A DNA stretch of 35,362 nt. It comes from Veronia pacifica. Lineage in GTDB: Bacteria > Pseudomonadota > Gammaproteobacteria > Enterobacterales > Vibrionaceae. This document shows positions 16,967 to 25,823 of the stretch, piece after piece. The notes beneath the pieces were generated by a model. The model ran no database searches, was not told where the DNA came from, and saw only the letters and a program-made list of their open reading frames with translations. A program made the translations under genes and the position numbers. How positions within the stretch are numbered: position 1 is the stretch's first letter; each line of letters starts with the position of its first letter. The DNA lies in contig NZ_LYBM01000053.1 in assembly GCF_001707825.1 (NCBI RefSeq), forward strand, positions 1 through 35,362. The letters run 5' to 3'.

Positions 16967-18349
16967 TTAGGCGCGAATAAACCTTGCTCTAAACTGTTTA
17001 CCTTTTAACTTTCCGTTTTGTAGCTGCTTTAGTGCACTTTTAGCAACCTTTTGACTGACAGCAACATAAGCACTCATTGGATATAGATTAATCTTACCAA
17101 TGTATTTACCCTCAATACCGCCTTCTTTGGTCAGCGAGCCAAGAATATCTCCAGGCCTGACTTTATGTTTTTTACCACCAGCAATCTGAATCGTTTGCAT
17201 TGGCGCTTTCATGGGTTGCTGATCCAACGGTTTGGCCGGCAACAATACTTCCTCAACCTGAGCCTCCATCAAGTCTTCAATGAGTGCCATATTAAAGCCG
17301 TCACGATCTGTGAAGAAGCTGTATGCCGCTCCCTTGCTACCTGCCCTACCCGTTCTGCCGATGCGGTGAACATGCACTTCAGGATCACGTGATAAATCAA
17401 AGTTAAATACTGCATCAAGATTATCAACGTCTAACCCTCGTGCGGCGACATCTGTAGCGACAAGAATCGATACACTTTTGTTGGCAAACATCACTAAAGC
17501 CTGATCTCTTTCTCTCTGCTCCATATCGCCATGGAGTTCTATGGCACTGAAGCCGCGATGATTCAGTTCATCTACCACACGCTGCACATCTTTTTTCATG
17601 TTGCAAAAGACGACTGATGATTCAGGCTGATGCGTCAATAACAATGTTTCGAGTGCATCGTCTTTCTGCTGTTGATTATCTGTTCTAAAAAAGGACTGAG
17701 TGATCGCGAGCGGTGTATGCGTTGACGCCACCTTAATCATCTCCGGCTTTTTCATGATTGAACTGGCAATGTTTTTTATCTCAGCAGGAAAAGTTGCACT
17801 GAATAAAAGAGTCTGGCGATCTGTCGGGACTTCTTGAATGATGCTGTACAACGCATCCTGAAAGCCCATATCAAGCATTCTATCGGCCTCATCTAAGACA
17901 AGTGTGTTCAGCTCAGATAGATCAATTCTGCCTTTCCCCATGTGGTCGAGAATCCTACCCGGAGTTCCGACAAGGATATGCGCGCCATGCTCTAACGAAC
18001 CAATTTGTGGCCCCATTGGCATGCCGCCACACAAGGTCAACACTTTAATGTTATGGATACCACGTGCAAGACGGCGTACTTCATTTGCGACCTGATCAGC
18101 CAATTCCCTTGTAGGACATAGAATCAAAGACTGCACCCTGAAGCGTTTAACATTCAGATTTGAAAGCACGCCGAGGCTGAATGCTGCAGTTTTCCCTGAA
18201 CCTGTTTTGCCCTGCCCTATAACATCGTCGCCCGCCAAAATAACGGGTAACGCCTGTTGTTGAATGGGAGTCATTTCTGAGTAGCCCAAACTATCAAGGG
18301 TGGAAATCAGCTCTTTTTTCAGAGCCAGTGAGGAAAATGATGCGGTCAC
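16967..18349 (-). CDS. dbpA: ATP-dependent RNA helicase DbpA
   Basis: A 460-residue DEAD-box helicase: Q motif TPIQQQALP, motif I GQGKTGSGKTAAF, Ia PTRELA, II VLDEADRMLDMGF, III SAT, VI HRIGRTGRAG. The C-terminal domain (about 385-460, KHKVRPGDILGSLTKEGGIEGKYIGKI...) is the DbpA RNA-binding domain that recognises hairpin 92 of 23S rRNA, so its job is late assembly of the large ribosomal subunit. The start is GTG 18349 with AAGGTG seven bases before it. Monocistronic. Confidence 0.96.
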   Translation of the reverse strand: MTASFSSLALKKELISTLDSLGYSEMTPIQQQALPVILAGDDVIGQGKTGSGKTAAFSLGVLSNLNVKRFRVQSLILCPTRELADQVANEVRRLARGIHNIKVLTLCGGMPMGPQIGSLEHGAHILVGTPGRILDHMGKGRIDLSELNTLVLDEADRMLDMGFQDALYSIIQEVPTDRQTLLFSATFPAEIKNIASSIMKKPEMIKVASTHTPLAITQSFFRTDNQQQKDDALETLLLTHQPESSVVFCNMKKDVQRVVDELNHRGFSAIELHGDMEQRERDQALVMFANKSVSILVATDVAARGLDVDNLDAVFNFDLSRDPEVHVHRIGRTGRAGSKGAAYSFFTDRDGFNMALIEDLMEAQVEEVLLPAKPLDQQPMKAPMQTIQIAGGKKHKVRPGDILGSLTKEGGIEGKYIGKINLYPMSAYVAVSQKVAKSALKQLQNGKLKGKQFRARFIRA

Positions 18350-18686
18350 AAGCAGGCACCTTACAGGAAAAATGGTCGGACATTATGCGTGATTGGTAGC
18401 AAGTTACAATCCTTTTAACAGTTCAATGACGGTAAACCCTTCAGACAATCATTCAAGATTACTTTTATGTCGCCACCTCTAAGTCCTGAATACCATATGG
18501 TAGGCATCTGTGATGTACTAGAGTCAAGTAGCTCATTAAGCGATACACTTAAACTCAAAGGCAGTAAGATTGCAGAGTCTGGGTCGATAGGCAAGGTGTA
18601 CTACAACGTAATATGCATCAATAAGTAGGTAGACTAAAAAGTTTTCCTGTAGTTGGTAAAAAGGCCCGATATATCAGGCCTTAAAA
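18350..18686. other. Intergenic region upstream of dbpA
   Basis: About 337 bases between dbpA and the end of the protease-like gene. It contains a 12-base palindrome TACCATATGGTA at 18491-18502 and, at its right edge, the terminator of the protease-like gene. No coding or RNA feature is otherwise seen. Confidence 0.5.
18656..18682 (-). terminator. Terminator of the trypsin-like gene
   Basis: On the minus strand AAGGCCTGA, loop TATA and TCGGGCCTT (one wobble pair), followed by TTTTT, stand five bases after the stop codon. Confidence 0.85.
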
Positions 18687-20330
18687 TCAATATTTGCTGT
18701 ATTTATTCTTACGAAGAGATGAAAAAAAGATGAGAGCAAGTAAATACATCACGCCAAAACTACCCGCCGCAGTGAATTCCATATTCCTTATCACTGCCGT
18801 TTCGCCTGTAGGAGTAGTAAACGGGTCTTTTTTTACATAAAGGAACTCAACAAAATTATCCTCAAGGGGTAACTCTAATTCAAATGAATCATGTGGGGCT
18901 CCCATATGGAAACCGCTTATAAATTTTTCTCTGTTCACATAAACATATATTTTTCCTCCAGTTGTGTTTTTATTTTCCATGCTGAAACTAAGCGTACCTT
19001 TCGGAAAGTCATCGAAGACGATGAGAGATTGCGCACCGAATCCCGGAGCTACTCTGGCTTCTACCTCGCCATTACTGATACTCCAAGTTTGATTCCTTAC
19101 AACGACATCATTGAACAACAAAGGTTCCCTGGCTAATGGCTCGACTTGGCTGGGTAAATCGAGACTCGCCAAGTCCTCGCTATTTATTTTTATAGGATGA
19201 GCACCATCAGCGGCGACCACACCATACGCAGGTACTTGTCTTCTTAACGTATGCGCCTCTAGTTCGATATATTCGAGACCAACCGCTAATACCGATATGT
19301 TTACTGTGCACGATTTTTCTGGTTTCAAAAATCCATTACATGGATTAAATATATATGTACCATCGTCCACTTCAATATGTGTGATGAAGATTGACTCGTC
19401 TTGAGAATTGTTCACAAGCTCAACTGGATAATCATAAGTACCAGCAGGCACTGTAGTAGACATATCCAGTTGGCTTACAAAATCAGTCTTTCTTACGAAC
19501 TGTATAGGCATATCAGTAAATGAATCTGGATTATTTATAAAATCTAAATGAATGCCCACATCTGTAAACACATTTTGAAATGGTGTGGCACACCCGGCAT
19601 TCGTACTAAAGACACCTATCTGAATGAATTCTTCATTCTCATTTTTTAATAATGCAGGCCCTCCAACATCACCTTTACACGGCGCTACAGGTGTTTGAAC
19701 TGTAGCCATTGGACTTAATCCACAGAAAACTTTTTTTGATACTGTAAATGGAAGTTTTTCAACACATTTCCGATGTGGAAAAAAGTTTAAATCCACCCCG
19801 TATAATAAATTTGTTGCGGGCTCTTCTGTTGCACTTCGCCCCCAGCCTATTATTGTAAACGGTATGGGGCGATTAAGGGAATTAAGTGCCGCTGTTATAT
19901 TTTCACTTTCAGGTAATTTGACTGGTAAAATACCCGGCGGTGTCTCAGTCAAGTAGACAATTGCGATATTATTTATACCAATAACGTCATCATAACCGGG
20001 ATGTTCTACCACACGATCTACAAGGATAGTCTGTTCATTCCCCGTCACTGTCTCTCTATCATAATCACCAAGCACAGCATATGTTTGACTATTTTCGAGT
20101 ATTCCGTTAAAACAGCTCGCTGCTGTCAATAGCCTGTTATCACCGAGATACGTTGCTCCACAAAATAAACCTCCCTTTTGTTGTTTCAACCACACCATGT
20201 AGGGAAAGGTTCCCTCTTTGACAATTTGTCCGCCTACGATGCGGGAACTTTCATTCTCGCCTACGATGTGAGAACTTTCGCTAGCCCTCGAATATGTAGT
20301 TGGTTGAAAAATAAATATTAATGTAAACAT
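18687..20330 (-). CDS. Trypsin-fold exported protein with lost catalytic triad, GlyGly-CTERM-like tail
   Basis: The 547-residue protein aligns with S1 trypsins: activation site SRIVGGQ (residues 29-35), FPYMVWL, and RLLTAASC where TAAHC is expected, so the catalytic His is Ser72. NNIAIVYL replaces NDIAL (Asp to Asn121), and CKGDVGGP replaces CxGDSGGP (Ser to Val222). The specificity Asp (trypsin 189) aligns with Ala. All key residues are thus gone while the fold signatures and Cys remain, implying a non-proteolytic homologue. Residues about 265-510 form an extra region, and the C-terminus (AAGSFGVMYLLALIFFSSLRKNK) resembles the GlyGly-CTERM signal handled by rhombosortase and type II secretion in Vibrio proteases such as VesB. 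The N-terminus is odd: a TGA directly precedes the start codon and separates it from MRSLLG (see findings). Confidence 0.85.
   Translation of the reverse strand: MFTLIFIFQPTTYSRASESSHIVGENESSRIVGGQIVKEGTFPYMVWLKQQKGGLFCGATYLGDNRLLTAASCFNGILENSQTYAVLGDYDRETVTGNEQTILVDRVVEHPGYDDVIGINNIAIVYLTETPPGILPVKLPESENITAALNSLNRPIPFTIIGWGRSATEEPATNLLYGVDLNFFPHRKCVEKLPFTVSKKVFCGLSPMATVQTPVAPCKGDVGGPALLKNENEEFIQIGVFSTNAGCATPFQNVFTDVGIHLDFINNPDSFTDMPIQFVRKTDFVSQLDMSTTVPAGTYDYPVELVNNSQDESIFITHIEVDDGTYIFNPCNGFLKPEKSCTVNISVLAVGLEYIELEAHTLRRQVPAYGVVAADGAHPIKINSEDLASLDLPSQVEPLAREPLLFNDVVVRNQTWSISNGEVEARVAPGFGAQSLIVFDDFPKGTLSFSMENKNTTGGKIYVYVNREKFISGFHMGAPHDSFELELPLEDNFVEFLYVKKDPFTTPTGETAVIRNMEFTAAGSFGVMYLLALIFFSSLRKNKYSKY
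20233..20280 (-). repeat. 27-base tandem duplication at the zymogen activation site
   Basis: CCTACGAT recurs at 20233 and 20260 within near-identical units (20233-20259 complete, 20260-20280 the matching part of the second copy). In protein terms SSHIVGENE is followed by SSRIVGGQ, so the conserved activation motif is preceded by a degenerate copy lacking the Arg. Confidence 0.85.
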
Positions 20331-21169
20331 TCATCCTAATAGCGATCTCATATTCATGTCCTTGAAACCCTCTTATTTATCAGATTATCTTTCTATTAAT
20401 ACATGACTAGTTATGTTTATTCTTACTCAGCCTTTGCGTAGCTAACAATCAGAACGATCCTTTTATTCCGTGTAGTGTCAATCGAAGACACACTCAGTGG
20501 ACAGCTTATTTAAACAACTTTAAATCTCTCTATATATAATTAATCGATAGTGTGATTTTTGCTATATAAAAATAAATCACTCACACGTCATTAATATACC
20601 TTTTATTTATTATGAATATCGTTTTATAATCAGCCTTATATTTATGTTAACTTAAATAGTCAGTATAGTTAGCGATAACTTTTCTGAGTAATCTAGCATC
20701 GTAAAAATAATCAACATTAGTAGATATTTTTAATGTACACTTATTTTCTTTGTTGTATAGAAAGAACTATTAATCAGTCTTTATTTATTACAAAAAAATT
20801 AATTTATATACTATTTTTCTCTTTGATAATTAATTCTGTTTAATCAGAAGTGAGTGTATAAGTAAAAATAGTATCCAGAATAATAATTTATGTATTATTG
20901 TAATATTTATGACTTATTTATATACAGTAGATTATGATAGTTTATAAATAACCCCTTGCAAAAAAGAAAAATAATTTTAGCGAAAAATTAAATATTTATA
21001 GCTAATATATTAGACATTACCAATATATATTTTATCTTAGATGATAGTAATAATTTAAAAAAATCAGTTAGTTTAAGGCGAATATAAATAAATAGATATT
21101 AATAATCTTTACATTGTGAGGTGAGGGATTACTCGTACGATGTTTATTAGAAACCATAAAGGAGATTCA

Positions 21170-21295
21170 TTACCAGAATAGGTGCTTCACCCACTTAGCT
21201 ACCTCTTCATTTTGAGTGTCGTGCTTTTTACCCGTGTGTGATGGAGACCTACCTCGCACCCAGCCATCTGGATAATGCTGATTAAAAGTGAACAT
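21170..21295 (-). CDS. Possible small protein, 41 residues
   Basis: Not recognised. ATG 21295 opens a frame beginning MFTFNQHYPDGW and ending EEVAKWVKHLFW before TAA at 21172-21170. The composition (charged, Trp-rich, no low complexity) is more protein-like than its AT-rich surroundings. There is no good ribosome site: AGGTTAG lies about 13 bases upstream and a TGA lies two codons before the ATG. It could be an intact small gene or the 3' remnant of a larger one. Confidence 0.35.
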   Translation of the reverse strand: MFTFNQHYPDGWVRGRSPSHTGKKHDTQNEEVAKWVKHLFW

Positions 21296-21332
21296 TATTC
21301 AGATATCTAACCTCTGAGTTTCATTCATAAGG

Positions 21333-21402
21333 CATAGCACCTTCGGGGAGTGCTATATGCTAAATAGCAGCATGTTGGACAATCTGCTGGTCACCTGTGA
21401 CC
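21333..21402. promoter_or_regulatory. Structured leader upstream of the hybrid histidine kinase
   Basis: Two elements precede the kinase gene: a hairpin ATAGCAC/GTGCTAT (21334-21340 and 21350-21356) with a CTTCGG-containing loop, and a perfect 6-2-6 palindrome GGTCAC-CT-GTGACC at 21389-21402, which looks like a dimeric regulator site. The function is unknown. Confidence 0.4.
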
Positions 21403-21500
21403 TAATGGAACACAGACAAAGGAAAACGCGCGGGAATGCCAGTGTGTTCGCCTAATCCAGCCAGTCTCAAGCATCGATTTGTGAGGATAGGGAATTCCGC

Positions 21501-24500
21501 ATGTATAAAAAAAATAGAATTGCTCTGACCATACTTCTAATCGTGATTGCTACCCAAGGCATCCTTGTCATTTACACTCTGGCGTCAATGATCAACAAGG
21601 CAAGCGAAAGAGATGAAGTTGCGGCTCGACATATTGGCGCAGCTTTAGCTATTTCAGTTGCTCCCCTTCTGCGACAAGCTGCAGATGCCTCAACGCTTGA
21701 ACCAATGCTGGATATTGTTCGGTCAGAAAACCTCATTGGCTACGCCGCTATAATGCGAAATGGACGTGTTCTGGCATCAGGATCTCACAAGCTCAGTCAT
21801 GCAGAGCGCCAGTTAATGACACTGGTAAAGCAAACAATAGGAAAAAAAGACAAGCCATTAGGTGAGATAGTCCTCGGGATAGTACATCCGGAGATTGATT
21901 TATTTAATCCCTACTTTATTGCTCTCTTTATTTCGTTGACTGGCCTCGCCTTTTTGCTTTTAAACTATCAGACTGCTGCGACGCCTATAGAAAAAGTTAA
22001 ATCGTGCAAGCTTGCGGGCTTTGTGGTGAAAGAGGAGCCGAAAACATCTAAGCGAAAATATCCTTCTTTTTCGGAAGATGCTCCTGTGTCAAAAGCGATC
22101 TTTGCGAAGGAGCAAACCGCTCATAAGGGAAATAGGGATGACAAAGATAATGTCATCATAGCGGTTTCAGAGAGCCCGTCGGCAAGAAGTGTCACCAAAG
22201 ACAGCAATACATCAGAGGTGCCTTTATCGGATAGCAGCAACCATTCTCTGGCTTTATCTCAGGCTATTTTCCAAAATATCGTAGATCCTATTATTGTTGT
22301 TGATGTTGCTTGTAACATTGTTGACTTCAACCCTGCCACTGAAGTCATGTTCGGCTCTGCAATCGATGAAATGTGTGGAAAACACCTTTCAAGCCTTATT
22401 CTTACTGAGGAAAACCCCGAAAATAGTCTTACCCATCGTGATTTGGTCAGAGCCAATAACAGTGGTGAATCAATTAGGCTGGTTGCCCAAAACAGCGCAG
22501 GAAAAATAGTCCCCATCGATGTAAGCATCAGTATTTTTGACCAAGGGCGACAACAACGATTTTTACTTCACATTCACAATCTGACTGAGTTGGACATGGT
22601 TCAGGCTGAACTCAGGTTGGCAGATCACGCCTTTCAATCAACCGATGCCATGTTTATCGCCGATGACAATGGTAAGATTTTGCGAGTAAATCGAACGTTC
22701 ACCGACGTAACTGGCTACACCGCAGAAGAAGTGATGGGAAAACCCATGGCAATTCTCGCAGCGACTGACGGAGAGATTATTTTCTATCAGGCTATCCGTC
22801 GCGCACTGGCACGAGAGAACAAATGGCGTGGGGAAGTTTTGCACAAGCAAAAGAACGGTAACGTTATCCCCATTCTTGTTTTCGCCACTGCAATGCGGGA
22901 AAGAAACGGAACGCTCACACACTTTATTGCCCACTTCATCGACGTATCTGAACACAAAAAAAACGAGCAAATGCTGCGTGACGCTCAAAAATCGGCCGAG
23001 CAAGCAAACATATCAAAAGGACGTTTTCTTGCCGCAATGAGCCATGAGATACGAACGCCAATGAATGGCGTTTTAGGCGTTCTTGAGCTTATCAGTGAAT
23101 CCACATTATCAGACAAACAGAGAAAGTTACTGCAAACAGCACAACACTCGGGCAACCTGCTTCTATCGATAATTAATGATATTCTTGATTTCTCTAGGCT
23201 CGAAGCCGGTAAACTTCGACTGGCAGCAAATCCAATGGATTTGAGTGAGCTGCTGCGACAAACTACGGAAATAATGCTTCCCAAGGCAAAATCTAAAGGT
23301 CTTGAAATGACGCTTGATATCTCGCCGGCAGTGCCTCGTTATGTCAGCGGTGATGCAGACAGAATCCGACAGATCCTCCTCAACCTGGTGGGTAATGCCG
23401 TCAAATATACCGAGCGAGGTGCTGTTAAAGTCTCTGTATTTAACGGCAACCACAGAGCAGATGTCTGTAACCTCATCTGTGTAATTTCAGACTCTGGCAT
23501 TGGAATTTCGCCTGAGTCACTCCCTACCATTTTCGAAGAATTTTCTACCGCAGAAAATGCCCGACATTATAAAAACGACAGTACAGGTTTGGGGTTATTT
23601 ATCTGTAAGCAGCTCATCACCCTTATGGGCGGTACTATCGACATTTCCAGTGCCCCCGGGATTGGCACAACAGTCAGATTTGAGGTCAGTCTGCCGACCT
23701 CAAGCCAGTTTAACGTGGCCAAAGAGCAGGTTCCCCGCCCACTTATTCACCAGACACTACATCAGAGAATTAATAAAGATCTCCGCTTACTGGTGGCTGA
23801 GGACAATGTAGCGAATCAACTAGTGATTAGCAGCATGCTTGAGCTGGATAATCTTAAGGCAGACATTGTGAATAATGGAGCAGAAGCAATCACTGCGGTG
23901 AAAAATGCCGACTATGATATCATACTGATGGATATCTCCATGCCGGGAGTAAATGGCATTGAAGCGACACAAAACATTAGGAAGATGGAATCGCCGAAAT
24001 CTGATGTCGTGATTGTCGCTCTCACCTCTCATGCTCTCTCCAATGATCAGGAAAAATTCATCAGCTGTGGCATGAATGATTGTGTCACCAAACCGATAGA
24101 CAGAACGACGTTACTCACTACCCTCGTTAAATGGCAAGATGTCTCCCGGGACGGTAGTTTACAGCCACAGGCAGACAATCAAGGATTTACCTATCAACGG
24201 CTTGATCAGGAAAGATTCAACGTCTTACTTGAAGATTTGGAGCCGAGTATGATCCCGGAATTAATTCATATCTACACCAGAGATACACGACATCGGGTGT
24301 ATGAAATACACAAGGCTATCTCGGATAAAGACTTTGATAGGATAAAGTTTGAGGCGCATTCAATCATCAGCAGTGCTGAAGTACATGGAAATCTGCTACT
24401 TTCTGGACTTTGTAAGTCGCTTGAAGAGTTGTGCATTAAGAAAGAACATACAAAAGCACTGGATATCGCTGAAGATATTGTTCAAGAGGCTGAGATGTCA

Positions 24501-24557
24501 TTACAAGCGCTTGAGCAGGTTGTTCGCAACCAATGGCAAGAAAAGCACAAAGCATAA
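21501..24557 (+). CDS. Hybrid sensor histidine kinase (PAS-PAS-HisKA-HATPase-REC-Hpt)
   Basis: A 1018-residue inner-membrane phosphorelay protein. TM1 is at about 9-31, then a short periplasmic part and TM2 at about 137-155. Two PAS domains follow (about 250-370 and 375-490). HisKA has MSHEIRTPMNG with His515, then HATPase with N box NLVGNAVKY, DSGIGIS and GLGLFICKQL. REC is LLVAEDN...ILMDISMPG with Asp811. A C-terminal Hpt has AHSIISSAEVHG with His953; the Lys and Gly that usually follow the His (HxLKG) are Ile and Ser. No cognate response regulator is adjacent, so the partner is elsewhere. The signal is unknown. AGGGA lies about eight bases before the ATG. Confidence 0.94.
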   Translation: MYKKNRIALTILLIVIATQGILVIYTLASMINKASERDEVAARHIGAALAISVAPLLRQAADASTLEPMLDIVRSENLIGYAAIMRNGRVLASGSHKLSHAERQLMTLVKQTIGKKDKPLGEIVLGIVHPEIDLFNPYFIALFISLTGLAFLLLNYQTAATPIEKVKSCKLAGFVVKEEPKTSKRKYPSFSEDAPVSKAIFAKEQTAHKGNRDDKDNVIIAVSESPSARSVTKDSNTSEVPLSDSSNHSLALSQAIFQNIVDPIIVVDVACNIVDFNPATEVMFGSAIDEMCGKHLSSLILTEENPENSLTHRDLVRANNSGESIRLVAQNSAGKIVPIDVSISIFDQGRQQRFLLHIHNLTELDMVQAELRLADHAFQSTDAMFIADDNGKILRVNRTFTDVTGYTAEEVMGKPMAILAATDGEIIFYQAIRRALARENKWRGEVLHKQKNGNVIPILVFATAMRERNGTLTHFIAHFIDVSEHKKNEQMLRDAQKSAEQANISKGRFLAAMSHEIRTPMNGVLGVLELISESTLSDKQRKLLQTAQHSGNLLLSIINDILDFSRLEAGKLRLAANPMDLSELLRQTTEIMLPKAKSKGLEMTLDISPAVPRYVSGDADRIRQILLNLVGNAVKYTERGAVKVSVFNGNHRADVCNLICVISDSGIGISPESLPTIFEEFSTAENARHYKNDSTGLGLFICKQLITLMGGTIDISSAPGIGTTVRFEVSLPTSSQFNVAKEQVPRPLIHQTLHQRINKDLRLLVAEDNVANQLVISSMLELDNLKADIVNNGAEAITAVKNADYDIILMDISMPGVNGIEATQNIRKMESPKSDVVIVALTSHALSNDQEKFISCGMNDCVTKPIDRTTLLTTLVKWQDVSRDGSLQPQADNQGFTYQRLDQERFNVLLEDLEPSMIPELIHIYTRDTRHRVYEIHKAISDKDFDRIKFEAHSIISSAEVHGNLLLSGLCKSLEELCIKKEHTKALDIAEDIVQEAEMSLQALEQVVRNQWQEKHKA

Positions 24558-24571
24558 CCGCCTCTCAAACG

Positions 24572-24606
24572 AAAAGAGCCGCTCGATTGAGCGGCTCTTT
24601 TTTCTT
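24572..24606. terminator. Bidirectional terminator between the kinase and nupC
   Basis: AAAAGAGCCGCTC, loop GATT, GAGCGGCTCTTTT and further T residues. It works for the kinase on the plus strand and, with TTTTCGTTT, for nupC on the minus strand. Confidence 0.93.
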
Positions 24607-24615
24607 TATCAACCA

Positions 24616-25823
24616 TTAAAGCGAAACAAAGATGCCCGCCAAAGCTGCACTCATCAGGTTTGCCAGTGTCGCTGCAATTACTGCTCGTACACCCATTTTA
24701 GCCACATCCTGACGACGCTCAGTGCCATGGCACCGATGGAACCCAACTGGATAGCAATAGAACCTATGTTTGCAAACCCACACAGGGCAAAAGTGACGAT
24801 CACCTGGCTGTTAGCTGACAGCGTTTCTTGAATCTTGGCAAAATCAAGGTACGCAACAAACTCATTCAAAATGATCTTCTGGCCGATAAGCGAGCCCACA
24901 CTGAGTGCCTCGTTCATTGGTACACCGATAACGAATGCCAGTGGTGAGAACAGATAACCAAAAATTGTCTGCAGGGTCAGACCTTCAACGCCTATCAAGT
25001 TTCCTAGCCCCTCAAGGCCTGCATTTGCCATCGCAATAACACTGACGAAAGCAATCAGCATGGTACCTACCGCCACAGCAACTTTCACACCATTCATGGC
25101 TCCAGCCGCCAACGCATCGATAGCATTGCTCTCTTCACTTTTGCTCAATGCGATTTTTTCCTGGCTAACAGGCGTTTCGCGCTCAGGGATAAGGATCTTT
25201 GCCATCATAAGGCCACCCGGCGCAGCCATAAAGCTCGCTGCAATCAGGTATTTCAATTCTACACCCATAGCGGCATAACCGCCGAGTACACTGCCTGCAA
25301 CTGATGCCATACCACCTACCATCACGGCGAATAACTCAGAGCGTGTCATGTCTTTCAGGAAAGGACGAACAACTAACGGGGATTCGCCTTGTGAGAGAAA
25401 AATATTGCTGGTCGCAACCATTGATTCTGCTCGGCTAGTGCCCAATAGCTTTTGAATACCTCCACCAATCAATTTGATGACCCATTGCATAATGCCGAGG
25501 TAGTAAAGAAGAGAGATGATGGCGGAGAGGAAGATAATCAGGGGGAGAACACGAATAGCAAAGATAAAATCACCGGTGGCGAGGCTGCCGAAGACAAACC
25601 CAATACCTTGGTCGGCGAAAGACAGCACCTTTGATACGCCATTACTCATTGCTCCAAGAACTGTCTGGCCTACCGAACTGTAAAGAACAAGAGCAGCTAG
25701 TCCAGCCTGAAGGGCAAAGGCGCCAAAAACTGTTCTCCAGTTAATCTTACTTCGGCTCTCTGATAATGCGACTGCGCATGCGAACAGGACCAGTATTCCG
25801 GCCATACTGAGTAAAATGTGCAT
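24616..25823 (-). pseudogene. nupC: NupC-family nucleoside:cation symporter, frameshifted near the 3' end
   Basis: A concentrative nucleoside transporter (CNT family): hydrophobic throughout, with GGGIQKLLGTSRAESMVATSNIFLSQGESPLVVRP, ELFAVMVGGMASVAGSVLGGYA and EFVAYLDFA as family hallmarks. It imports nucleosides with protons or Na+. The open frame ends at 24678 with an unrelated tail (LSVVRMWLKWVYEQ). The adjacent frame supplies the proper family ending, from ERRQDVAKMGVRAV to LMSAALAGIFVSL, with stop at 24616-24618. One base is missing at about 24720-24723 (Pro codon before ERR). Restoring it gives 402 residues, the normal length. A sequencing error or a recent mutation are equally possible. 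AAGGT precedes the ATG. Confidence 0.88.

Larger units (their letters stand above)
20331..21500. other. Long AT-rich non-coding stretch upstream of the trypsin-like gene
   Basis: From roughly 20380 to 21130 the sequence is overwhelmingly A and T with no usable reading frame on either strand. Composition returns to normal after about 21130, where a 41-codon frame and two structured elements precede the histidine kinase. No promoter can be assigned with confidence because nearly every segment resembles a -10 box. Such DNA is typical of H-NS-bound, transferred regions. Confidence 0.7.

Noticed and set aside
21333-21402. Possible c-di-GMP riboswitch before the histidine kinase
   Set aside because: Hairpins are present, but none of the GEMM consensus blocks can be found.
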